DNA from: Streptococcus gallolyticus
Lineage (GTDB): Bacteria > Bacillota > Bacilli > Lactobacillales > Streptococcaceae
Direction: 5' to 3'
Assembly: GCA_019794795.1 (NCBI GenBank)
Contig: JAIMFC010000002.1
Span: forward strand, 89,142-153,141
Length of the DNA: 64,000 nucleotides
Shown here piece by piece: positions 23,615 through 29,982 of this stretch; the first letter of the stretch is position 1, and each line of letters starts with the position of its first letter. The translations under genes were made by a program, and so were the position numbers. The notes beneath the pieces were generated by a model. It was given only the letters and a program-made list of their open reading frames with translations, had not been told where the DNA came from and ran no database searches.

Positions 23615-23824
23615 ATGCCGCCAGAAGTTTGGATTAACCTAATCGGAACTTGCGTAGGTACTTTTGGAGGTATCTACGCAAGTTCAAAACTAACTGCTTA
23701 TCGTATAGAGCAATTGGAAAAGCGCGTTGATAAGCATAACAATGTCATTGAGCGCACTTTTAAACTTGAGGAGCATACAAAGTATCTTGATGACCGCATC
23801 GAAAGAATCGAAAAAGGAGAATAA
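23615..23824 (+). CDS. Small membrane protein, haemolysin XhlA/holin-accessory type (69 aa)
   Basis: One hydrophobic N-terminal segment (W-I-N-L-I-G-T-C-V-G-T-F-G-G-I-Y) is followed by a coiled coil of about 45 residues (I-E-Q-L-E-K-R-V-D-K). This is the topology of XhlA-like proteins that accompany phage holins. GAGGAGTAGTCT precedes ATG 23615. Two bases separate it from the holin gene. Confidence 0.6.
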   Translation: MPPEVWINLIGTCVGTFGGIYASSKLTAYRIEQLEKRVDKHNNVIERTFKLEEHTKYLDDRIERIEKGE

Positions 23825-23826
23825 CC

Positions 23827-24174
23827 ATGAACGACATCACAACACTTATTGTCAACACAGCGCTATCTATTTTGACAATTTTGGCAGGTTTAGCCTTTAA
23901 ACAGGCAAAATCCTACCTTACTGCTAAAGGTGGCGAGAAAGCCGTTTTAATTGCTGAGATTGTCGCTAAAAATGCGGTTAATGCAGTAGAGCAGATTGTG
24001 TCAATTAACGATAATCACATCGACAAGTACGATATGGCTAAACGTCGCGTTGTTAGCGAGCTATCAAAATACAATATCACGCTATCGGAATCGCAGTTGG
24101 AGACCTTTATCGAGTCAGCGGTTAAGCAGATGAACGACGGTTGGAAAGGAGAAGGGCATGGTACAAGCAAATGA
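23827..24174 (+). CDS. Phage holin, LLH family
   Basis: A 115-residue protein with one N-terminal transmembrane segment (T-A-L-S-I-L-T-I-L-A-G-L-A-F), an amphipathic K-A-V-L-I-A-E-I-V-A helix and an A-V-E-Q-I motif, the shape of LLH (Phage_holin_6_1) holins. It would make the membrane lesion that releases the endolysin. The C-terminus overlaps the endolysin gene by 17 bases, and AAAGGAGAATAACC precedes its start. Confidence 0.8.
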   Translation: MNDITTLIVNTALSILTILAGLAFKQAKSYLTAKGGEKAVLIAEIVAKNAVNAVEQIVSINDNHIDKYDMAKRRVVSELSKYNITLSESQLETFIESAVKQMNDGWKGEGHGTSK

Positions 24175-24892
24175 CGTAGTGGCATACTCTAAGAGTCTTG
24201 TTGGCCAAAAGGTTACAGTACCAACCAATCGGTATGGTGGACAGTGTGTAGCCTTAATCGACCATATCGTGCAGCATTTTAGCGACAAAAATCTTGCCTA
24301 TACCAATGCCAAGGGCTGCTTGGTTAAGGCCGAAAACGAGGGTATGGAAGTCATTTATAACAACCCAAACGATCCGGATTTGATTCCGCAAGAGGGTGAT
24401 TTTGTGGTTTTGCATTTTGGACCAAGTGACCCGTTTGGGCATATCTTGGTCTGTGTATCTGCAGACCGCAACGGCATGGTCACTGTAGAGCAAAATATCG
24501 ACGGTTACCGAGACGATAACGGTAATGGTATAAACGACCAGCTCGAAGAAGGTGGCGGTGGCTATACTCGTAACCACAGTCGAAATTACGAAGGTGTCAT
24601 TGGCTGGTTTAGATTGCCATACGATGTTACAGAACAAAAACCACAAGAAGAAAAGAAAGAAAATGAGGAAACAGACATGATTACAATTTCAGCAGAAGGA
24701 CGTGGTATTGCACTTATGATGGGAGGCAAATTCTTGCCAATCTTAGATGCTAAAACACCAACCGTTTTTTGGAATCAAGGTGTCAAACACTACCAACTTG
24801 ATACCAAGACATTTGACGCATGGCAAGGTAAGGCTGAGAAGTCTACACTTGACGATGCGACGGTTAAAAAATTGATTGATGGTCTAAAGTAA
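24158..24892 (+). CDS. Endolysin, CHAP-domain peptidoglycan hydrolase
   Basis: A 244-residue protein. The N-terminal CHAP domain (residues ~10-150) has the catalytic Cys30 in Y-G-G-Q-C-V-A and His95 in P-F-G-H-I-L. CHAP enzymes act as amidases or endopeptidases on peptidoglycan. A charged linker (K-P-Q-E-E-K-K-E-N-E-E) separates a C-terminal domain of about 75 residues that probably binds the wall but matches no module I know (no LysM, SH3 or choline repeats). There is no signal peptide, so export depends on the holin. A terminator follows. Confidence 0.9.
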   Translation: MVQANDVVAYSKSLVGQKVTVPTNRYGGQCVALIDHIVQHFSDKNLAYTNAKGCLVKAENEGMEVIYNNPNDPDLIPQEGDFVVLHFGPSDPFGHILVCVSADRNGMVTVEQNIDGYRDDNGNGINDQLEEGGGGYTRNHSRNYEGVIGWFRLPYDVTEQKPQEEKKENEETDMITISAEGRGIALMMGGKFLPILDAKTPTVFWNQGVKHYQLDTKTFDAWQGKAEKSTLDDATVKKLIDGLK

Positions 24893-24899
24893 AAAATGA

Positions 24900-24929
24900 G
24901 CCTCTAGGATTTCTCCCAGAGGCTTTTTT
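24900..24929 (+). terminator. Intrinsic terminator after endolysin (bidirectional)
   Basis: GCCTCTAGG (24900-24908) pairs with CCCAGAGGC (24915-24923), one mismatch, followed by TTTTTT. On the opposite strand the same hairpin is followed after TCA by TTTTTT, so it may also end minus-strand transcription. Confidence 0.85.
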
Positions 24930-24944
24930 GCGTTTTTTAAATTG

Positions 24945-24973
24945 TTGACGAATTCGAAACAATATGTCATAAT
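24945..24973 (+). promoter_or_regulatory. Sigma-A type promoter for a small RNA
   Basis: TTGACG (24945-24950) and CATAAT (24968-24973) are 17 bases apart. Transcription would start near 24980, after the endolysin terminator, and no protein gene follows for over 230 bases. Confidence 0.65.
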
Positions 24974-24977
24974 GGGG

Positions 24978-25190
24978 GTGGTTAAAAGAACAGTAAAAAT
25001 ATCATTTACTACCTCCTTTCTAACCACCTCTAAACTCATTTGAGCGTATAGCAGAAGCGCGCTATACGGCTTGGCAGAGCTTAAGAACTGTTCTCTGGTG
25101 ATAAGCCTAAGAAGCACTAAGGAGAGTTAAGAGTCCTCAACTCTTAATCGTTAGCCCCGGTCGGTGGAATATCCGACCCGCGCTTTTTTA
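24978..25190 (+). ncRNA. Candidate small RNA between endolysin and accessory genes
   Basis: From the promoter at 24945-24973 a transcript would run about 210 bases to a terminator GGTCGG (25159-25164) / CCGACC (25173-25178) followed by T residues at 25183-25189. It folds strongly: GGTGGTTA (24977-24984) / TAACCACC (25021-25028), CGTATAGC (25045-25052) / GCTATACG (25061-25068), and TTAAGAGT (25127-25134) / ACTCTTAA (25140-25147). No open frame with a ribosome binding site exists on this strand. Part of it is antisense to the minus-strand remnant at 24884-25005. Confidence 0.6.
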
Positions 25191-25212
25191 TTTTTGACGA
25201 AAGATTTATCTA

Positions 25213-25719
25213 GTGGATATTAAAGAGATTGTAGAAGATTACGAATTGAATTTCAGCGGGAAACAATGTTTGTTCCAAACGAGTTATAATAAATTACCTG
25301 AAATACTTGTACGATTTGAAGTAGAGGATTTATATCATATTTTAGGTATCCACAAATTAGGTATTGGACTACGAGCTAGGACATGGATCGAATCTGTGAA
25401 AAGTAGCCAATTTATGTTAAGTGACTACTCCAAACACAGCAGATTTTCAGAAGTTCTTCCAAGAGTTCGTAATTATGAATTTTTCTACGAAATATTTTAT
25501 CAAGATAAGGTTAAGGTCTGCATTCTTGATAAGGATTTGACAAGAAATACAATGAAATTAAGTGTTGTTTTCTATAAAGACGAGAAGAAGAAGGTTATTG
25601 TGATAGGGATTCGTAAGACGCCAGAAGGTTATTATGTGCCTGCAACCTTACATGAAAGTAGATTGAATACATATAGTCGAATGAAAAAGACATCAATCAA
25701 GAAAGTATCAATGAAATAA
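25213..25719 (+). CDS. Possible PBECR4-type phage nuclease-domain protein (168 aa)
   Basis: Starts at GTG 25213 with only a weak ribosome binding site (GAAAGA). The sequence has L-Y-H-I-L-G-I-H-K-L early on, a strand-rich middle (K-V-C-I-L-D-K-D-L; L-S-V-V-F-Y-K-D), and ends Y-Y-V-P-A-T-L-H-E-S-R-L with a basic tail. This resembles PBECR4-like (barnase/EndoU/colicin/RelE-type) domains found in phages and polymorphic toxins, but I cannot confirm the family by eye. It is AT-rich compared with the late genes and has its own terminator downstream. Confidence 0.5.
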   Translation: MDIKEIVEDYELNFSGKQCLFQTSYNKLPEILVRFEVEDLYHILGIHKLGIGLRARTWIESVKSSQFMLSDYSKHSRFSEVLPRVRNYEFFYEIFYQDKVKVCILDKDLTRNTMKLSVVFYKDEKKKVIVIGIRKTPEGYYVPATLHESRLNTYSRMKKTSIKKVSMK

Positions 25720-25726
25720 AATCATC

Positions 25727-25752
25727 CTCTGGGAGCAATCCCGGAGTTTTTT
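25727..25752 (+). terminator. Intrinsic terminator after the PBECR4-like gene
   Basis: CTCTGGG (25727-25733) pairs with CCCGGAG (25740-25746), with one T-G pair, followed by six T residues. The next ribosome binding site lies only 8 bases later. Confidence 0.75.
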
Positions 25753-25769
25753 AAAAAAGGAGAATAGAA

Positions 25770-26519
25770 ATGAAACAATGAGTTTTACACTTGTTACTTG
25801 CTTTGTCATGTGTGCTGTATTTATTTGCAGGACAAGCTACGGTATTTGCAGCTGACTATTATGACGAGACTGATTCTGTTGTATTTAGCGAAGACGCAGC
25901 CTACTTTAAGTTTAATGATTCGGATGTTACAAAGTATATTGCCAACAGATGTTTTGCGAAAAATGTCGTATTTACAGATTCTGAGAAGCAGATAATGCAT
26001 GATTATACTTATAATAAGGCTACTCCTATCAATTCAAGTATTGACGCAGCTCAAGGAGAGATTACTACACTTAAACCAGAGCTTCAAAAAGAGATTACTT
26101 TGTTAGATCAGGCTACTCATAAGATGATGATTCCTTGGAATATTATTGTTTATCGCTATGTGTATTCGTCCTTTTTATTGGATTTGGGTTTAACTGAAGA
26201 AGACTTGGCAACCTATTATGTAAACGGTCAGTTTGCTCCAGAGATATTGGATAAGATAGTTTCTGGAACCTTGTATACAAAGCATAGTTTTATGAGTACC
26301 ACAGCTTTGAAAAATGGAGCGATGACACATAGACCTATAGAATTGAGAATTAGAGTCAAGAGAGGAAGTTATGCGGCATTTGTTGAACCGTATTCTTATG
26401 TTCCTTCAGAATTGGAATTTTTATTTCCAAGAGAAAGCAAGTTGGAAGTAATAGGGGCCTATGTGTCAGAAGATCATAAAAGACTTAATATAGAAGTCAA
26501 TTTTAAAGGGAGTTTGTAG
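25770..26519 (+). pseudogene. Secreted ADP-ribosyltransferase toxin with stop at codon 4
   Basis: From ATG 25770 (AAAGGAG upstream) the frame reads M-K-Q-stop, then continues open for 245 codons. Beyond the TGA (25779-25781) it encodes V-L-H-L-L-L-A-L-S-C-V-L and a V-F-A cleavage site, i.e. the body of a signal peptide. The mature part has the R-S-E layout of Arg-specific ADP-ribosyltransferase exotoxins: Y-R-Y, F-M-S-T-T (the S-T-S motif) and S-E-L-E (E-x-E). SpyA of S. pyogenes is a related example. TGG to TGA at codon 4 would explain the stop. TTG 25791 could restart translation but lacks a ribosome binding site and the basic n-region. Confidence 0.8.
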
Positions 26520-26539
26520 TAGCTTCAATCCACAATAAA

Positions 26540-26570
26540 ACACAACCAGTAATACTGGCTGTGTTTTTTC
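26540..26570. terminator. Bidirectional terminator between ART and lipoprotein genes
   Basis: ACACA-A-CCAG (26540-26549) pairs with CTGG-C-TGTGT (26555-26564) with one mismatch. T residues follow on the plus strand; A residues at 26536-26540 serve the convergent lipoprotein gene. Confidence 0.75.
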
Positions 26571-26839
26571 TAATCTACAAGATATTGAATTACTTCTTCC
26601 GACAACTGATGCCCGTAGTTCTTGATGAGAAACTCATACGCATCCTCATCGTCAACCTTTAGCAAGTGAATTCTTTTTTTAATATGGTCAATCACTCCGA
26701 GTCTTTTTAAATCTTTAACAGTTACTGACTGAATAGGTTTCCCAGCAATTGTGCTTGGGAGCTGAATAGGTGTAGGTTGGCATCCCGCTAACACAAGACT
26801 AAACATAATAAAACTTAAAAATAATGATACTTTTTTCAT
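26570..26839 (-). CDS. Small prophage lipoprotein (89 aa)
   Basis: A type II signal peptide (M-K-K-V-S-L-F-L-S-F then L-V-L-A-G-C) ends at Cys20, so the protein should be lipid-anchored on the outer face of the membrane. The mature part is about 70 residues, starting Q-P-T-P-I-Q, with a probable helix-strand unit (V-K-D-L-K-R-L-G-V-I). AAAGGAG lies before the start. It is transcribed against the rest of the prophage. Small surface lipoproteins of prophages can block superinfecting DNA; that role here is only inferred. Confidence 0.75.
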   Translation of the reverse strand: MKKVSLFLSFIMFSLVLAGCQPTPIQLPSTIAGKPIQSVTVKDLKRLGVIDHIKKRIHLLKVDDEDAYEFLIKNYGHQLSEEVIQYLVD

Positions 26840-27029
26840 ATAAAATTTCTCCTTTCATGGAATAATTATAAAAAAACATCATAAAAAATCAACATTTGTT
26901 TTCTGAAAAAGTTTAAAAATTTCACTGATATTTCCAATTAAAATCAGCTCAATTTCAAAAAAAAGTATCGTTTTTTCGATTTTTAAGAAACTTTTTACGT
27001 AATTATAAAAAAACAATCGATAAATTTCG

Positions 27030-27058
27030 TTGAATTTTGTTAATTTGTATAATATAAT
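27030..27058 (+). promoter_or_regulatory. Promoter for the Panacea-domain operon
   Basis: TTGAAT (27030-27035) and TATAAT (27053-27058) are separated by 17 bases, in an AT-rich 287-base gap between divergent genes. A second overlapping TATAAT begins at 27048 but is too close to the -35. Confidence 0.65.
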
Positions 27059-27126
27059 TGTTATATAAACATAGGTGACAGATGTGTTGCTTGTGTTATT
27101 TTTTATTTTATGAAGGAGGTATATAT

Positions 27127-27552
27127 ATGACAATGGAACGGTTTGCTAACCATATTCTTGCAAGAGCAAATGAAAATAATATACCTGTTACTAACTTGAC
27201 TTTACAAAAGGTTATGTATTTTGTACTTAGAAATTCAAGTGCAGTTCTAAATAGGAATCAGCAAGAAGAAATATATAATGAACCTTTTTTGGTATGGCGC
27301 TATGGTCCAGTTGTGGAATCTCAATACAATAGATTCTATATGTTTGGGTCTGATAAAATATTAGGAGAATATTCTAGTCATTTAGAGTATGCTCCTTTAA
27401 ATGATCTGATTGATAAATTCTTAAATATTAACGTTTTCCAAATGGTAAACGCGAGTCATTCACATCCATTTTGGAGAAACAACGAAAGCCAAATAATTCT
27501 AGGACGAAGTAATGTTCCGTATCCGTTAGATGAGGTTTTGAGAAATGGCTAA
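27127..27552 (+). CDS. Panacea/DUF4065 domain protein (SocA/GepA-like antitoxin)
   Basis: A 141-residue protein with the hallmarks of the DUF4065 (Panacea) domain: L-T-L-Q-K-V-M-Y-F near residue 26 and V-W-R-Y-G-P-V-V-E-S near 58. Members neutralise diverse toxins when encoded next to them or act in proteolytic adaptor systems (SocA). AAGGAGG lies 8 bases before ATG 27127; an upstream in-frame start at 27082 has no ribosome binding site. It overlaps the membrane protein gene by 8 bases, so the two are coupled. Its own promoter is at 27030. Confidence 0.85.
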   Translation: MTMERFANHILARANENNIPVTNLTLQKVMYFVLRNSSAVLNRNQQEEIYNEPFLVWRYGPVVESQYNRFYMFGSDKILGEYSSHLEYAPLNDLIDKFLNINVFQMVNASHSHPFWRNNESQIILGRSNVPYPLDEVLRNG

Positions 27553-28378
27553 TCATTTTTATACCATTGAAGAACTTTTTATTTCATTAGTTGAAAACGA
27601 GATTGCTGGAAAATACAATCAGAAGATTGTCCAATCGCCAATTGAATTTGATGATGACTCCACTCAAAATGCGCTAAATATATCTGATAAATTAAAAAAA
27701 GATATAGATAATTTAATCGAAGAAATATCAAAGCGCGAGGATAGTGAACTTATTGAGTATCAAAAGATTGCTAAATTTATATACACTAATGAGTACATGG
27801 AATTTTCTTCTTTTTTTGAAAGAATAAAAGATATTATTGGCAATTATTTAGAAGATACTTCTAAGCGAAAACTTATAAAAATGGTTAATCAAGCTGAGTT
27901 ATCTTATGTTCAAAGGCATCATCTTTATGTTTCTTTAAGAGATGAAATGCAAAAACGGAATTGGGATCTCCGTTCTGAAATTTCTATTGAGCAGTTAAAT
28001 GTATCAAAGCTTTCTAATGAAAATAAAGATCTTGAGAAGCGATTAAAACGTACAACAGACAAATTAGAAAGTATTTATACAGATTTTATCGCCATCTTGG
28101 GAGTGTTTTCTTCTTTTGTATTTGTTATGTTCGGTGGTTTTGACGCCTTGGCGAAAATATTAGAGAATTTAGGTAGTACTAATGTTTCTTTACCTAGAAC
28201 AATCTTTATTTCTAGTTTGTTAGTCATGTTCTTGTTCACGGTACTGTATGCTCAATTGTTATGGATTGCAAAAATAACAGGAAGAGTTTTTGTTGATAGA
28301 TCATGTACTTGTGCAGGTCGCTGCAATCATTTAGGACATATTTTTGGACGACATAGATTTTATCTTTTGGATCAGTAA
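27545..28378 (+). CDS. Coiled-coil membrane protein, candidate toxin/effector partner of Panacea protein
   Basis: A 277-residue protein. The first ~180 residues are soluble and helical, with a coiled coil (N-K-D-L-E-K-R-L-K-R-T-T-D-K). Two transmembrane segments follow at about 180-205 (I-A-I-L-G-V-F-S-S-F-V) and 218-245 (I-S-S-L-L-V-M-F-L-F-T-V-L). The short C-terminal tail is rich in Cys and His (C-T-C-A-G-R-C-N-H), perhaps metal-binding. I know no named family. The overlap with a Panacea gene suggests a toxin or a membrane-acting defence effector. A terminator follows. Confidence 0.65.
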   Translation: MANHFYTIEELFISLVENEIAGKYNQKIVQSPIEFDDDSTQNALNISDKLKKDIDNLIEEISKREDSELIEYQKIAKFIYTNEYMEFSSFFERIKDIIGNYLEDTSKRKLIKMVNQAELSYVQRHHLYVSLRDEMQKRNWDLRSEISIEQLNVSKLSNENKDLEKRLKRTTDKLESIYTDFIAILGVFSSFVFVMFGGFDALAKILENLGSTNVSLPRTIFISSLLVMFLFTVLYAQLLWIAKITGRVFVDRSCTCAGRCNHLGHIFGRHRFYLLDQ

Positions 28379-28404
28379 TACTATCAATGTTATTTTTACT
28401 ATAA

Positions 28405-28428
28405 AATCACTTTTTACAAGTGGTTTTT
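28405..28428 (+). terminator. Intrinsic terminator after the Panacea operon
   Basis: AATCACTT (28405-28412) pairs with AAGTGGTT (28418-28425) with one T-G pair, loop of five, then T residues. Confidence 0.65.
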
Positions 28429-28467
28429 CTTTTATGATTTCGAATATATAGACAAGGAGGACGAAAC

Positions 28468-28653
28468 ATGTTAGATTTAAACGATTTTAAACGAGCGGTT
28501 GACGCAGGACTGGTGAACAGAGATAGTGTGCGAGTGGTAGTCAAAAATGGTCAGATAGTGGACTACTTGACTGATGATGATCAAGTGCAGGCTGATGAGA
28601 TTGTTAAGACTATGAGTTTGATGGATGTGTTGGCAAGGGTTTTTATGCTATAA
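28468..28653 (+). CDS. Small protein at the prophage end (61 aa)
   Basis: AAGGAGGACGAAAC gives a strong ribosome binding site before ATG 28468. The protein is acidic, with a short N-terminal helix (D-F-K-R-A-V-D-A-G-L), two strands (S-V-R-V-V-V-K-N-G) and a C-terminal helix (D-E-I-V-K-T-M). It is the last gene before the attachment region. Small proteins of this sort are found at the right end of many streptococcal prophages; function unknown. Confidence 0.6.
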   Translation: MLDLNDFKRAVDAGLVNRDSVRVVVKNGQIVDYLTDDDQVQADEIVKTMSLMDVLARVFML

Positions 28654-28674
28654 TGTTCCAAGGAAATTATTAAA

Positions 28675-28803
28675 ATAGGGGGCAAAAAAGGGGCAAAAGG
28701 TTCATATTTTTTCAAAAAAATATGAGCGAAACAAGAAAAACGCACCTTGAAAAACCCTTGAAATCAACGTTTTTGAAATAAATTAAAAAAAGAGAGAAAA
28801 ACC
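28675..28803. other. Probable right prophage-chromosome junction (attachment region)
   Basis: Two copies of GGGGCAAAA (28679-28687 and 28690-28698) lie 11 bases apart, one helical turn, as arm-type integrase sites often do. Next is a perfect 11-bp palindrome, TCATATTTTTT (28702-28712) with AAAAAATATGA (28715-28725), which could be the core or an integration protein site. AAAAACG (28737-28743) and CGTTTTT (28768-28774) are inverted. The exact crossover cannot be fixed because the left end is outside the window. Confidence 0.5.
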
Positions 28804-29400
28804 ATGCTCTACCCAACACCTATTGCTAAGCTGATTGACTCTTATTCTAAATTGCCCGGTATTGGTATTAAAACAGCGACTCGTCTGGCTTTTTATACCA
28901 TCGGGATGGAGGACGATGTGGTCAATGAATTTGCTAAAAACCTCTTGGCTGCCAAACGGGAACTGTCTTATTGCTCCATTTGTGGCAATTTGACAGACCA
29001 AGATCCTTGTGGTATTTGCCAAGAGCAGACGCGAGACAAAACCAAAATTTTGGTTGTGGAAGATAGTCGTGATGTATCTGCCATGGAAAATATTCAAGAA
29101 TATCGCGGCCTTTACCATGTGTTGCACGGGCTGATTTCTCCTATGAATGGAGTTGGTCCAGATGACATCAATCTCAAAACACTGATTACCCGCCTCATGG
29201 ATGGCATAGTAGAAGAGGTCATTATTGCCACTAACGCAACGGCTGATGGCGAGGCGACCTCCATGTACATCTCTCGTGTCCTCAAACCAGCAGGTATCAA
29301 AGTGACCCGCCTAGCGCGTGGACTAGCAGTCGGAGCTGACATTGAATACGCTGACGAAGTAACCTTGTTGCGCGCGATTGAAAACCGAACAGAATTGTAA
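28804..29400 (+). CDS. recR: Recombination mediator protein RecR
   Basis: A 198-residue protein of full family length. The N-terminal helix-hairpin-helix ([14 protein letters not shown]) is followed by the C4 zinc finger ([16 protein letters not shown]) and the Toprim domain with V-V-E-D-S-R-D. RecR with RecF/RecO loads RecA on gapped DNA. In streptococci it lies between pbp2B and ddl; here the prophage replaces the upstream neighbour. The start ATG 28804 has GAGAG at 10 bases. RecR transcription may now depend on a prophage-proximal promoter near the TATAAT at 28649. Confidence 0.95.
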   Translation: MLYPTPIAKLIDSYSKLPGIGIKTATRLAFYTIGMEDDVVNEFAKNLLAAKRELSYCSICGNLTDQDPCGICQEQTRDKTKILVVEDSRDVSAMENIQEYRGLYHVLHGLISPMNGVGPDDINLKTLITRLMDGIVEEVIIATNATADGEATSMYISRVLKPAGIKVTRLARGLAVGADIEYADEVTLLRAIENRTEL

Positions 29401-29466
29401 AAATAAGGGAGTGGGAAAGAACTCATAGCAATTAGCAAAGAGTTCCCTTCGCTCCCTTATTTTTTA
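29401..29466 (+). terminator. Long hairpin terminator after recR
   Basis: AAATAAGGGAG (29401-29411) pairs perfectly with CTCCCTTATTT (29452-29462), enclosing a second stem GAACTC / GAGTTC, and T residues follow. Confidence 0.75.
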
Positions 29467-29625
29467 AGCTCAGGCAGAAAACGTCCACTGGACCTTTTCT
29501 CTCCCACCCCCGTACAGTTGATTGGGCTATCTTTGAAGCTTGAAAAGCGAACAAAGATGCCAATCAACCACTGCGTCTTGCAATTCTAGCTTAAATAAAA
29601 TTAGGAGTTGGACTTGAGCCCAGCT
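29467..29625 (-). repeat. Dispersed inverted-repeat element, copy A
   Basis: Non-coding. The stretch holds AGAAAA-C-GTCC / GGAC-C-TTTTCT hairpin near 29476-29500, then TCCCACCCCCGTACAGTTGA (29502-29521), then a large palindrome GTTGATTGG / CCAATCAAC with inner ATCTTTG / CAAAGAT (29517-29570). The reverse complement of 29502-29521 recurs at 31179-31198 with 18 of 20 identical bases. A smaller hairpin AGGAGTTGG / CAGCTCCTT near 29612-29637 serves as terminator for recR-side or the minus-strand gene. Confidence 0.55.
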
Positions 29626-29628
29626 CCT

Positions 29629-29814
29629 TTAATTCTTGTAGGGTAAGTTACGAATGGTGGTGTCTAATTGGTTACTGATGATAGTGAAACCATATTCAGT
29701 AGTTTGAGCAATACTATCCAAACCATTGGAGATGGATTTTCCAATGGTGAATGCACTGATAATAATGGCTGCAGCGATGATAAACGTATGAAGCAATTCT
29801 GACTTACTTTTCAT
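29629..29814 (-). CDS. Small single-pass membrane protein (61 aa)
   Basis: On the minus strand, GGAGGTCAAAACG precedes ATG 29814. After a polar start (M-K-S-K-S-E-L-L-H) there is one hydrophobic span (F-I-I-A-A-A-I-I-I-S-A-F-T-I), then a polar C-terminal half with T-I-I-S-N-Q-L-D. It is convergent with recR and divergent from ddl. No family is recognised; small proteins of this kind are common in streptococci. Confidence 0.65.
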   Translation of the reverse strand: MKSKSELLHTFIIAAAIIISAFTIGKSISNGLDSIAQTTEYGFTIISNQLDTTIRNLPYKN

Positions 29815-29982
29815 CGTTTTGACCTCCGGTAGATATTGTATTTGCCTTTATTGTAGTGTCAAATTGGAATACCGTCAAGTCTTTCGGGGAATAAGTCAAA
29901 TAGAAACTCTCTGTGATTTTTTCTAGTCCTGTCTATCAATTTAGTGTATAATAGAAATGAATTTTATAGAAAAGAGAAACTC

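Larger units (their letters stand above)
24884..25005 (-). pseudogene. Possible decayed Fst/type I toxin-like gene
   Basis: On the minus strand AAAGGAGG lies 6 bases before ATG (25005-25003). In the frame of that ATG only seven codons follow (M-I-F-L-L-F-F). In the neighbouring frame, reached by restoring one base in codon 2, the sequence reads D-I-F-T-V-L-L-T-T-P-I-M-T-Y-C-F-E-F-V-N-N-L, a short hydrophobic segment with a central Pro and a Lys-containing end, the general look of Fst-type toxins. This frame continues through the terminator hairpin, which is unusual, so the assignment is speculative. Confidence 0.3.

Noticed and set aside
24982..25005. Seven-codon peptide M-I-F-L-L-F-F on the minus strand as a real toxin
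   Set aside because: Far shorter than known type I toxins; better explained as the start of a frameshifted longer frame.
27082..27126. Longer N-terminus for the Panacea-domain protein
   Set aside because: The extension would contain hydrophobic residues not seen in the family, and the strong ribosome binding site is placed for ATG 27127.
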